NCBI GenBank assembly: GCA_024364735.1
Contig: JAGFNQ010006422.1
Span: 271,323-335,322 of the forward strand
Source of the DNA: Boesenbergia rotunda
Taxonomy: Eukaryota > Streptophyta > Magnoliopsida > Zingiberales > Zingiberaceae
Direction of reading: 5' to 3'
DNA: 64,000 nucleotides
Shown here piece by piece: positions 1 through 10,821 of the stretch (position 1 is its first letter; each line of letters begins with the position of its first letter). Below the pieces are notes generated by a model that was given only the letters and a program-made list of their open reading frames with translations, ran no database searches and was not told where the DNA came from. Made by a program: the position numbers and the translations under genes.

Positions 1-36
1 TTTTATCTACTTTTACTGCGATTTGTTTTTGGTTTT

Positions 37-2216
37 ATGACCAGGTCTATAGGTGGTGACCTTGAAGAATTTGACCCTGAAATTGAGAGGACTTTCAGAG
101 CAAGGAGGAACCAAGGCATACTTTCAGAGACTACGGATATTCCTCCTATTCAGACTATTCCCACTCATTCAGGCAGTATCATGGCAGACCACCAGAAGAC
201 TATGAAGGAACTCGCAGCACCAGATGCTTCATTTTAGTATTCCAGCATTGCTTATCCAGAGCTGGCTGGAGATTTTGAGCTTAGATCTGGACTCATCCAT
301 TTGCTGCCCAAGTTTCAAGGATTATCTGGAGAAGATCCAAATAGACACCTGCATGAGTTTCATGTTGTATGCTCCACTATGAAACCTCAGGGCATTTCAG
401 AGGAAGACATTAAGCTGAGAGTTTTCCCCTTTACACTGACAGGAGCAGCAAAAGATTGGTTTTACTATTTACCTACTAGGCACGTGTCTAGTTGGATTTG
501 TATGAAGAAAGCATTTTTGGAAAAATATTTCCCATCCTCCAGAACAGCAATAATTAGAAAAAGCATTTGTGACATTCAGCAAGTAGTGGGGAAGACACTT
601 TATGACTACTGGGAGAGATTCAACAAACTGTGTTCTAGTTGCCCCAGCATCAGATCAGCGAGCAGCTTCTGATTCAGTACTTTTATGAGGGATTATTGCA
701 GATGGACCGAATTATGATAGATGCTGCAGCTGGAGGAGCCCTAGTGCACAAAATGCGAAATCAAGCTAGGGAACTCATTTCAAACATGGCTGAGAATTCA
801 CAATAGTTTGGGAGCAGAGCATTGACCACTAGAGGAGTTAATGAAGTCCAGATGGTTTCGAATGAACAGAAAGAAATGAAGAACGCAATGGTGGAGCTCA
901 CATCAGTGATGAAGCAATTGTCTGTTAATAATGCAATTCAAAGTTCAAATCTTTTAGCAACTCCACAAGCTAATCAAGTGATAGGGGTATGCTGTATTTG
1001 CTCTAGTCAAGAGCACAACTCAGATTCATGTCCCACACTCCAACAAGACGAGACAGTAGCAGCATTGGTTAGAGGACAATTTCAAGCAAGAAACAACCCT
1101 TACTCCTCTACTTATAACCCCGGTTGGAGGGATCATCCAAATCTGAGGTATGGGAACTCTTTCTGCCAACAGAACCCTCAGCAACAACAATTTCAGCAAA
1201 CATCTCAGCAGCCCTAACAAACACAGCAAAATTAGCCCCTATTTCAGCCTTCGAACCAGAATTTTCAGCCTACATTTCAGCCAACGTTTCAGCAAACTCA
1301 GCCCCTATTTCAGCAATTCCAGCCTCAATTCCTGCCATATCAGCAAGGGCAGCAAGGTTTTCAATCGTTTCCAACTTTCCAACCTCAAAACCATCAAAAT
1401 TTCCAGCCTTCACAACCTTATAATCAGAATTTCCAGCCTTACAATCAAGGGTTTCAGCCTATACAAAATCATACCTCATCACAGAATTTTCCATTTCAAA
1501 ATCAGAATTTTCAAGGCTACAACTCTCAGCAAGGTTTCCAAGCATGTCAGCCCTCTAATCAGCCCTATCAACAGCAAATTCCACCCTTCTATCAGCCCCA
1601 ACAGCCACATTTTCAAGGATCTCAGCAAGCTCAACACTTTCAGCCTACTACTCCATCATTTCAAGGTCAGTCAAGGAGCTATGCTAACCAAGGAGGCTAT
1701 GGAAGCTCAAGTGGAGGAAATGTGCAGCACCAACAAATGATGGAGATGCTACAACAAGTTTTATAAACACAACAACAACAACAACATCAAAACCTTGAGA
1801 GGCAAATGGGACAATTGGCTAGTGGGATTAATCAAAGTCAAACTTAAGGATCAAGTCAACTACCTTCCCAAACTGTCCCTAATCCTAAAGGAAACGTGAG
1901 TGCTATTACTTTGAGGAGCGGGAAGGTTACTACATCTCAAAATGGTCCAAGAGCTGAAATTTCAGAAAACCGGATAGCACCTTCAATTCCAGCTCAAAAC
2001 AGCCATGAAACGACTTCAAATTTAGTTGGTTCCACCCCTAGTCCGTGCCCAACTCCTTCCTCAAGTAATCCTCAAATTTTGGTGGAAAACGGAGATGAAA
2101 TCAGTGTCAAGACTCCATTCACAGCAGCCACTTCGCATGGGACATCAAACCAGAAATCAGCCCCTCCACTTCCGGCCAAAGAAGATGAATTTAAGGTTCT
2201 CTTACCCTTTCCATAG
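37..2216 (+). pseudogene. Gag of element A (broken)
   Basis: Gag forms the retrotransposon particle and binds its RNA. The frame opens MTRSIGGDLEEFDPEIER at base 37. It carries a retrotransposon gag domain (around GAAKDWFYYLP, and YDYWERFNKLCSSCP near base 600-645), then a CX2CX4HX4C zinc knuckle (CCICSSQEHNSDSC, about 990-1035), then a Gln/Phe-rich tail of about 200 codons. It is not functional: there is a TAG at 235-237, a one-base loss near 645 compared with element B, a TAG at 804, a TAA at 1216 and further stops at 1764, 1846 and 2214. Most stops are CAG or CAA codons in copies B or C. Other long open frames across the Gln-rich part are by-products of its composition. Confidence 0.85.
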
Positions 2217-2240
2217 CGGAAAACACAAGCCAAAAGACAA

Positions 2241-3360
2241 GTGGAGGAGGAGAAGGCTAAGGAATTCAATGAGCTAGTGGAACTTTTCAGTAAAGTAGAG
2301 ATTAATGTACCTTTGTTGACGATGATCAAACAGATTCCTAAGTATGCCAAGTTTTTGAAAGATCTTTGTGTTCACAAGAAGAAACTTAAGGAAAATGAGT
2401 TGGTCAGCTTTGGGAAAAATATGTCAGCACTTATACATGTCATACCTCAGAAGTGTGAAGACCCTGGAGTGTTTACTGTATCTTGTGAGATAGGGAGCAC
2501 CACATTCCATGATGCTATGTTTGATTTAGGAGCTTCCATTAATGTGATGCCCAGGTCAGTCTTCCAGATGCTTGGCATAGGCCCTTTACAGTCCACTGGT
2601 GTGGTGGTACAGCTAGCAGACAGGAGCTAGACCCACCCAGCAGGTATGATTAAAGATGTCTTGGTGAAGGTAAAGGAGCTAATATTTCCTGCAGATTTTT
2701 ATATCTTAGATATGGAGGGAGATTATCTTGCACACAGTTCTCCACTTATTTTAGGAAGACCATTTCTGAAGACTGCTAGAACAAATATCGATGTATATGC
2801 TGGTACACTTTCCATGGAGATTGGAGATACGGTTGTTCAGTTTAGCCTTTTCGATGCTATGAAGCATCCGAGAGAGGATCACTCCATTATGAGCATGGAC
2901 ATTCTTGAGGAGATGGAGCAGATAGAGTTAGAGGCTGAGGGATTTTTACCTTATTTTTCTGGAGGAGCTATTTATTCAGAGGAGGCTAAGAGAATATTTA
3001 CTGCTGAGACAGAGGATTTTTCAGAAGATATTTCAGATGCATTTCCAGCTGGAGAGGTTTTTCTAGGTGTAGGGGATTGCACAGAGCCCCAAGGATCACC
3101 TATTTCTCTTGAGATTCATAGTGTAGGGGATTGCACAGAGCCCCAAGGATCACCCATTTCTACTGAGGAAGACCAGAGTGAACTGAAGTCACTACCAGGC
3201 CATTTGAAGTATGCATACCTAGGAGAGGAGCAGACTTTTCCCGTGATTATTGCACAGCATTTGGAGTCAGAACAAGAAAAAAATTATTGCAAGTCCTGAG
3301 GCACTACAAGAAGGCAATTGGGTGGACATTATCAGATATACCAGGTATCAGCCCAGCTAT
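2241..3360 (+). pseudogene. Protease and protease-RT linker of element A (broken)
   Basis: This is the aspartic protease part of the gag-pol polyprotein. The catalytic motif is read as FDLGASINVMPRSVF (about 2520-2565); DLGA in place of the usual DTGA/DSGA is common in Athila-type proteases. It is followed by ILGRPFLKTA, the usual C-terminal protease signature. The frame is interrupted by TAG at 2628-2630 (CAG in B and C) and shifts near 3285 in a run of A. A 54-bp in-frame duplication (units starting 3067 and 3121, reading VGDCTEPQGSPIS) lies in the acidic linker before RT. The element is cut at 3360 by insertion F and resumes at 8193. Confidence 0.8.
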
Positions 3361-4391
3361 TGAAAGATCGAATACGCCTTGCTAGAGGGGGTGAATAGCA
3401 AATCTCGTCTTGTTCTTCCTACGTTGTTAGTATGCGTAGCGGAAACAATAATAATAAACAATAAAAACAACGAAAGCACTGCTAACAAACCGATTTTACT
3501 TGGTATCCACCCCGGCCGGGTGACTAATCCAAGAATCCGTCGGTAGATCACTCCCCGGATAACCTCCCGCTAGCCCTCGTCGCTCCTTGTGGGTGGAGAA
3601 ACCTCGCCACAACACTAAGCAAACCTCTGAGCACAAAGACTACTATCTTATCTTTAACCAAGACAAGATTCATCAAGAATCTCAGCCACCACGAAGTCCT
3701 CTTTAAATAGGACTCGGGTTGAAACCCTCGCTACCAGTCAACTGCACCCAGGGCAGTCGACTGGTGCCACTGAAATTCGACCGTTGCACCCCAACGTTCG
3801 AATTCTCAGCCAAGTCACCAGCCACCTACCAGTCGACTGCCCCCAGGGCAGTCGACTGGTCCCAGGCCAGAACCTTTCTGTGAGTTTTATCAGTCGACTG
3901 CCCCAAGGGCAGTCGACTGCCATACCCACTTACCTAGGGTTTCCCTTCCCGAGTACATTCCACTCCGCACTCCAACCCTAGGACTTTCCCGAGTACAATC
4001 CCACAGCACTCGTACCCTCACAACTCGACTGACTCCTCCTCCGCAGCCTCGACTATTGCCTTCACGCCCTCTTCATCTTCGGCTCCCGTCCCTCGAATGC
4101 ACGCAAGCCTCCAGCTTACCTCCATGCCATCCTTCACGCATGCCTCAAAGTCCGCGCCCATCAGCTCATCGTCCCTGCTCTCCAAGGTCCCTCAGATGCG
4201 CACGCAAGCTTCCATCTTGCCTCCATGCCACCCTTCACCGTACTGAGGCCATCCAGTCAAGTCCATATGTGTAACCTGTACATCCTGCACACTCAACATA
4301 CACATATAAGAACACAAGGGTAAACCTAACTTAAACCCTTTGCCCAAACATCAAAACTCATGATCACTCTGGATCACAGATTGCCTCAATA
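3361..4391 (-). repeat. 3' LTR of element F
   Basis: In element orientation it runs from TATTGAGGC (a T where the other copy has TGTTGAGGC) to CGATCTTTCA. It aligns along its length with 7161-8192 with few differences. A TATA-like CTATTTAAAG lies on the minus strand at 3701-3710. Upstream of it in element orientation are three pairs of the palindrome CAGTCGACTG or a one-base variant (starts 3735/3754, 3830/3849, 3891/3910), each pair 19 bp apart. The phrase CTAGAGGGGGTGAATAGC near the element's LTR end is typical of Sirevirus-type LTRs. Confidence 0.88.
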
Positions 4392-5468
4392 ATCTCCCCC
4401 TTTTTGATGTTTGGCAATACGTTTAAGTTAGGGAAAATAAAATAGTAGTCAATAGTAAAATAATGCATATGCAATGCAAAAATGGATCATATCTCAAGGC
4501 ATCCCACACCTAACCCTCCAAGTTAGGAATTTTTCACAACGGGATCCTATCCCAAGGCATCCCACCCTTAACTCTCCAAGTTAGGAACTTCCACACCTAA
4601 CTTCCCAATGTTAGGAATTTTCCACAAAACGGGTTTTTTAAAGCTTCTCCCAAGCTCCCCCTTTATTGGACTTACAAAGGCTTTTTAAGAACCTCTCCAA
4701 GGTTCCCCTTACGCCAAAAATGGAGTAACCATGCTCCCCCTTAATCTTAGCTCCCCCTAAACCTAGGGTTTCTAGCAAAGGAGTGTTTGGTTTCCCAACT
4801 TAAACCCAACACTTCTCCCCCTTTGCCTAGCATCAAAAAGAACCCAACAATATCCCAATTATTGGTTCTTTCAATCCCCAATGATCATAAACAATGTGTA
4901 CTAGCCCCCATACACTTGTTTTTCATCATTTGGACCCCAAACTAGCTGCTGATACAAAAATTGGCCTTGACCAGTCGACTGCCAAAATGGCAGTCGACTG
5001 ATACTCTGAAAGTCTGAAATTTCAACATTTCTGACGAAATTCAGAAATGCGCCAAAAATTCCACCAATCTCCGAAAATTCCTAAATTTTGTGGAAAGGTT
5101 TGTGGTACCCATACCTACTTGGAAAAAATACATTCCATAATGTATCTATCACCATTCCCAAGTTTGACATAAAACCCAAAACTAGCTAAAAACTTCAATC
5201 AAATCTTGACCTAAAGTCCTAGTTTTGGTTTCCTCTTGATGTCTTTACCCATGCCAACCCACAATGCGTCCCTAGCATTGATTTACATGGCAATTACACA
5301 CCAAAAACTAATTTTCATGCAATATGACCCCAATGTCATATTTCCATGCATGAAACTCAAAAACACCGTGCCAAAACCTAAGAATTGAGACTCAAGTCCG
5401 TCTCCAATTCTTTTGACACACTCCATGGTCCATCTAGACCTCTAGCAACACCCCCTCCCAAGGTCCAT
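4392..5468 (-). other. 3' untranslated part of element F with repeated polypurine tracts
   Basis: There is no coding sequence. The PPT adjoining the LTR is seen on the + strand as ATCTCCCCCTTTTTGATG (from 4392). Further CTCCCCCT tracts occur at about 4655, 4733, 4750 and 4814. Repeated PPTs in the 3' region are a known trait of Sireviruses, and element E shows the same. One pair of CAGTCGACTG palindromes lies at 4972-4981 and 4991-5000, outside the LTR. Confidence 0.7.
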
Positions 5469-7086
5469 TCACCATATATCCCAAAGGCTCCTAGAGATCC
5501 CCCTTGAGCTCTTAGCCTTAGCCACCTCCCTAGGTGACTCAACCATCACTAGGCCACATCGGTGTTCCACCGGTGACTCTTGGCCTACAAACTTGACACT
5601 CTTAACCTTAGACACCTCGTCTTTGGTTAAGTCCTTCTTTTTCCCTTTAAATGGCATCCCCTTGCCATTTTTGGACTCCCCCTTCTTGTCATAATCATAT
5701 GCTACCCTAGCATATTTCCTTCCCTTGGCATGGGAGTTCTTAGACCGGTATCCCAACCCCGATCTATCATTGGTGCGGTTTAAACCACCCAATACCATAT
5801 CTAAACCCTTAGATCCAATAGTGAATCTCTCTAGGGTTTTCTCTAACCTATCAAGTTTTTCCCTTAAAGCTTGATTTTCCCTTTCTAGGTTCCTAAATCT
5901 AGAATCCATATGTCCACTTTGGACATTCCTAGACCTACCCTCCTTTCTAGGCACATTCCTTCCCTTCTTGGGCTTAGTGCCTTGTTCCTTAGGTACAATG
6001 GTCCTAGGTTGATCATGATGCATGCTTTTCCTAGGGTTATGATCTGCCTTGTTAACCCTAGTCCTATCATTATATCTAAATCCAAAATTGTGCACAAGTA
6101 AACAATTTTCATTGATTTTGGCATGCATGGATGAATGATTTGTCCTATTTTTAACATTCATGGAGGAACTAGAATTTGAGTTGCATTTAAATCTAGAGTT
6201 AGGGATTACCTCCCTTACCCTTGTAGGCCCTCCTTGATGTGATCTTTGCTTCTTTCTTTCCTCCTTCTCCCATCTTCTTAAGTGCTCCATTTTCTTTAGT
6301 TCACCTTTTCTAGGGCACTTGGTGTGGTAGTGCCCTAGCTCTCCACATGTGAAGCATCGAATCTTCTTTTTCTTTTCTTGGGCTTCTCCATTCCTACAAT
6401 TCATGTTAGATTTAAATTGAATGGACCCGGGTTTAGAGAGTTCCTCCTTCTTACCTTTCGGGCACTTATCCTTGTAGTGCCCCTTTTCGTTGCATCCAAA
6501 GCATGTGATATGGTCCTTGGTCTTGGCTTTGGTGGAGGTTGGAGCTTTTCTTGCTCCGGTATGGAAATGGATCTCTCCTCCCCCTAAATTCTTGAAATTG
6601 ATACTTCTTCTTCTTCTTCTCTAGATGAGGTGGAGGACCTCTCACTTTCTTCTTCCATTTCACTTGAGGAGGTAGATGATTCTTCTTCCTTTTTCTCCTC
6701 TTCTTGGGCTATTGAGTTTACCTCCTCGGCCTCTTCCACTAATTGATCTCGTGTAGGGTTTTTATGAATTTCTTCTATCTTTTCCATAGATCGTGTGCAT
6801 TTTCATATGCTCCTACACCATTCAAAATATTAGTAGGCAAAATATTAAGCAATATATCAATTACCTTTTTATTCGCCTTGGATTGATTTTCTTGTTCTTG
6901 ATTCCAATATCTAGGTCTAAGCCTCTTCCCGTGCTTATCCTTTGGAATCTCGAAGGGCTATTCAAGTGTAATCCGAAGGTCCCACTCCATTCCGAACCAC
7001 GTCTCCATCTATGAGTTCCAATACCCGAAATCGTCATGGTCGTAAGCCGGCGGAGTGTAGATGTTGTCCCCCAACTTATCTTCCAT
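5469..7086 (-). pseudogene. Gag of element F (C-terminal frame intact, N-terminal part broken)
   Basis: Copia-type Gag with two zinc knuckles. The likely start is the ATG at 7086, read MEDKLGDNIYTPPAYDHDDF, followed by a stop and shifts. Next come KANKKVIDILLNILP and DLW (a typical Copia gag segment), an acidic Glu/Ser-rich stretch (6584-6787), a first CX2CX4HX4C knuckle CFGCNEKGHYKDKC (about 6470-6515) and a second, CFTCGELGHYHTKC (about 6325-6365). The last 311 codons (6404-5469) are open. They hold a heptad-like stretch NLERENQALREKLDRLEKTL and a basic tail. The frame differs between the acidic part, the first knuckle and the last ORF, so at least two small indels have occurred. No pol domain follows. 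Confidence 0.75.
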
Positions 7087-7146
7087 TTTATTTTCCCTCT
7101 AGCGTGTGCTCTTCTTGGTGGTTAGTCCAATCACGAGCAGTCCTTC

Positions 7147-7158
7147 GCTGTGATACCA
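7147..7158 (-). other. Primer-binding site of element F
   Basis: On the minus strand it reads TGGTATCACAGC, two bases inside the 5' LTR. It differs by one base from TGGTATCAGAGC, the initiator methionine tRNA PBS of plant Copia elements. It fixes element orientation. Confidence 0.75.
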
Positions 7159-7160
7159 AC

Positions 7161-8192
7161 TGAAAGATCGAATACGCCTTGCTAGAGGGGGGTGAATAAC
7201 AAATCTCATCTTGTTCTTCCTACGTTGTTAGTATGCGCAGCGGAAACAATAATAATAAACAATAAAAACAACGAAAGCACTGCTAACAAACCGATTTTAC
7301 TTGGTATCCACCCCGGCCGGGTGACTAATCCAAGAATCCGTCGGTGGATCGCTCCCCGGATAACCTCCCGCTAGCCCTCGTCGCTCCTTGTGGGTGGAGA
7401 AACCTCGCCACAACACTAAGCAAACCTCTGAGCACAAAGACTATTATCTTATCTTTAACCAAGACAAGATTCGTCAAGAATCTCAGCCACCACGAAGTCC
7501 TCTTTAAATAGGACTCGGGCTGAAACCCTCGCTACCAGTCGACTGCACCCAGGGCAGTCAACTGGTGCCACTGAAATTCGACCGTTGCACCCCAACATTC
7601 GAATTCTCAACCAAGTCACCAGCCACCTACCAGTCGACTGCCCCCAGGGCAGTCGACTGGTCCCAGGCCAGAACCTTTCTGTGAGTTTTATCAGTCGACT
7701 GCCCCAAAGGCAGTCAACTGCCATACCCACTTACCTAGGGTTTCCCTTCCCGAGTACATTCCACTCCGCACTCGAACCCTAGGACTTTCCCAAGTACAAT
7801 CCCACAGCACTCGTACCCTCACAACTCGACTGACTCCTCCTCCGTAGCCTCGACTATTGCCTTCACGCCCTCTTCATCTTCGGCTCCCGTCCCTCGGATG
7901 CACGTAAGCCTCCAGTTTGCCTCCATGCCATCCTTCACGCATGCCTCAAAGTCCGTGCCCATCAGCTCATCGTCCCTGCTCTCCAAGGTCCCTCAGATGC
8001 GCACGCAAGCCTCCATCTTGCCTCCATGCCACCCTTCACCGTACTGAGGTCGTCCAGTCAAGTCCATATGTGTAACCTGTACATCCTGCACACTCAACAT
8101 ACACATATAAGAACACAAGGGTAAACCTAACTTAAACCCTTTGCCCAAACATCAATACTCATGATCACTCTGGATCACAGATTGCCTCAACA
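7161..8192 (-). repeat. 5' LTR of element F
   Basis: In element orientation it starts TGTTGAGGC at 8192 and ends CGATCTTTCA at 7161, next to the PBS. TATA-like CTATTTAAAG lies at 7502-7511 on the minus strand. Four perfect CAGTCGACTG palindromes (7536, 7631, 7650, 7692) and two one-base variants (7557, 7711) repeat the paired layout of the other LTR. Confidence 0.88.
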
Positions 8193-10821
8193 GCTATCTG
8201 CATGCACACGATATTTTTAGAAGACAATGTCAAACCTGTGAGACAACCACAAAGGAGACTCAATCCACTTATTTTGGATGTTGTAAAAGAATGAGGTGAC
8301 TCGACTTCTACAGGCAGGTATCATTTACCCTATTTCTGATAGTCAGTGAGTTAGTCCTATTCACATGGTGCCCAAGAAATCTGGAGTGACAGTGGTGGCA
8401 GATGAAAGCAATGAACTAGTGTCCACCAGAGTTAGGAATTCCTGGAGAGTTTACATTGATTACAGGAAGCTCAACAAGGTCACAAGGAAAGATCACTTCC
8501 CTCTTCCCTTTATTGATCAGATGCTTGAGAGACTGACAGGGAAGTCGTATTATTGTTTCTTGGATGGATTTTCAGGCTATTTTCATATTTGTATAGATCC
8601 AGAGGACCAGGAGAAGACTACCTTCACTTACCCCTTTGGCACTTTTGCCTACAGACGTATGCCCTTCGGACTCTGCAACGCACCCGGTACATTTCAGAGA
8701 TGCATGGTAAGTATATTCGGTGAGTTGCTAGAGGACTGTATGGAGATATTCATGGATGATTTTTCAGTTTATGGCACGTCTTTTGATTCATGCTTAGATA
8801 ATTTGTCTAGGGTTTTACATCGTTGCATTGAAACTAACCTTGTTCTTAATTTTGAGAAATGTCACTTCATGGTAGAGCATGGGATTGTACTTGGACATAT
8901 AGTCTCTCGGAAAGGGTTCTACCGCAGATTTATTAGAGACTTCAGCTTGATTGCTCGACCCTTGACACGACTTTTGCAGAAAGATGTTGAGTTTCATTTT
9001 GATGATAAATGCAAGGAAGCTTTTCACAGACTCAGGGAGGCTCTTATCTCAGCTCCTATTATTACATCACCTGATTGGACTTTACCATTTGAATTAATGT
9101 GTGATGCTTCTAATTTTGCAGTGGGAGCTGTTCTAGCACAGAGGGTTGATGGAGCACCACGTGTCATTTGCTACGCCTCCAAAACCCTAGATGCCGCCCA
9201 AGCAAATTACACCACTACTGAAAAGGAGCTTCTTGCTATTGTTTTTGCTTTGGATAGATTCAGATCTTACTTATTGTGCTCACATGTGATTATTTTTTCT
9301 GATCATGCAGCTCTGAAATATTTGTTGAAAAAGCCTGATGCAAAACCTAGATTGATCAGATGGATGCTCCTACTCCAAGAATTTGACCTGGAGATCAGAA
9401 ATAGAAGTGGAAAAGAAAACCTAGTTGTAGATCATTTGAGCAGACTTGAAGGAGATGGATCTCCTACCACCATTGACGATGATTTCAGAGATGAGCACTT
9501 GATTGCAGTGCATGGTGAGACACCGTGGTATGCAGACCTAGTTAACTTTCTTGTTGCACATGTATTTCCCACTCACTTTTCTAAGGCTCAAAAAGATAAA
9601 TTAAAAAGTGATGCAAAGTTTTATGTGTGGGATGATCCTTATTTGTGGAAATTTTGTAATGACCAAATAATTAGGAGATGCGTACCAGATCATGAGTTTT
9701 CATCTGTACTTACATTTTGTCATTCATCAGCTTGTGGGGGGCATTTTGGACCCCAGAGAACTACCAGGAAAGTACTAGAATGTGGATTGTATTGGCCCAC
9801 CCTTTTTCATGATTCATATGTCTTTTATAAAAATTGTGATAGATGTCAGCGAACTGGGAACATAGGAGCAAGACATGAGATGCCCCAAAATACTATGTTT
9901 TACTGTGAGATTTTTGATGTTTGGGGGATAGATTTTATGGGACCTTTTCCTGCATCTTATGGTTATCTGTATATTTTACTTGCTGTGGATTATGTTTCCA
10001 AATGGGTGGAGGCCATTCCCTCCAAGACTGATGATTCTTCTGTTGTTTGTAGTTTTGTTAGGTCACACATTTTCTGCAGGTTTGGAATTCCAAGAGCAAT
10101 AATTAGTGACCAAGGATCTCATTTCTGCAACAAATACATGAAGGCAATGCTGAGTAAATATGGGGTTGTACATAAAATTTCTACATCCTATCATCCCCAA
10201 ACAAATGGACAGGCTGAGATTTCAAACAAAGAGATTAAATCCATTTTAGAGAAGACAGTTGGGCCCACTAGAAAAGACTGGAGCAAGAGGCTAGATGACG
10301 CACTCTGGGCCTATAGAACAACATATAAGACACCGATTGGCATGTCACCCTACCGCTTGGTATATGGTAAAGCTTGTCACCTCCCTGTGGAAATAGAGCA
10401 CAAAGTATATTGGGCGGTGAAGGCTTGTAATTTCGATGCTGCCAAGGCGGGAGAAGAGAGGAAATTGCAACTCCAAGAACTTGAAGAAATTCGGCTAGAA
10501 GCATTTGAAAATTCAAGGATCTACAAGAAGAAGACCAAGAACTTCCATGACAAGCACATTGTGAAGAAAGATTTCCAAATTGGTGACAAGGTATTATTGT
10601 ACAAATCAATGCTCAAATTGATAAAAGGTAAATTAAGGTCAAGGTGGGATGGTTCATTTATTGTAACTAATATTTTTCCCTATGGTGTTGTGGAAATTCA
10701 AGATGTATCTAATGGTTTTATTTGGAAAGTCAATGGTCACCGGCTCAAAAGGTACTTTGAAGAACTAAAGGAGCTAGAGGTGGATGGTTTGGACATGAAC
10801 GTAGCTATCTACCCAACTTAA
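8193..10821 (+). CDS. Pol of element A: RT, RNase H, integrase (818-codon open frame, RT thumb deleted)
   Basis: This continues the RT interrupted by F. The first 170 bases are decayed (TGA near 8293 and 8348), then 8365-10821 is open for 818 codons. RT: LDGFSGY with Asp at residue 67 and FMDDFSVYG with catalytic Asp pair at 131-132. RNase H: Asp 247 (CDAS), Glu near 286, Asp 313 (FSDH), Asp 356 (DHLSR). Integrase: HHCC zinc site (His 453, His 460, Cys 491, Cys 494) and the DDE triad Asp 523, Asp 582, Glu 618. There is no chromodomain, as expected for Athila. After residue 184 (SRKG) 31 codons are missing compared with B and C, an in-frame 93-bp deletion removing the RT thumb before FYRRF. 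The protein is therefore unlikely to be a working RT although the frame is open. Confidence 0.88.

Larger units (their letters stand above)
3361..8192 (-). mobile_element. Gag-only Sirevirus-like LTR element F
   Basis: This is a complete LTR element on the minus strand, 4832 bp, inserted in the RT start of element A. The 5-bp TSD GCTAT is seen at 3356-3360 and 8193-8197, and the uninterrupted site is present in element B near 21440. Two LTRs of about 1.03 kb (3361-4391 and 7161-8192) flank an internal region of only 2769 bp. That region holds a PBS close to initiator-Met type, one gag gene and a 3' region with several AGGGGGAG tracts. There is no protease, integrase, RT or RNase H. A gag-only element with both LTRs matches the class called TR-GAG, which must borrow pol proteins from a full-length relative. 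An internal deletion of a full Sirevirus would look the same. Confidence 0.88.

Noticed and set aside
1150..1740. Long alternative + strand frames across the Gln-rich gag (also 17114-17686 and 39538-39903)
   Set aside because: They arise because CAG/CAA/TTT-rich sequence lacks stops in the other frames. They are not homologous to known proteins and are shadows of gag.
3754..3919. CRISPR-like or satellite array from the repeated CAGTCGACTG words
   Set aside because: The words are only 10 bp, lie in LTR promoters in pairs, and the genome is clearly a plant's.
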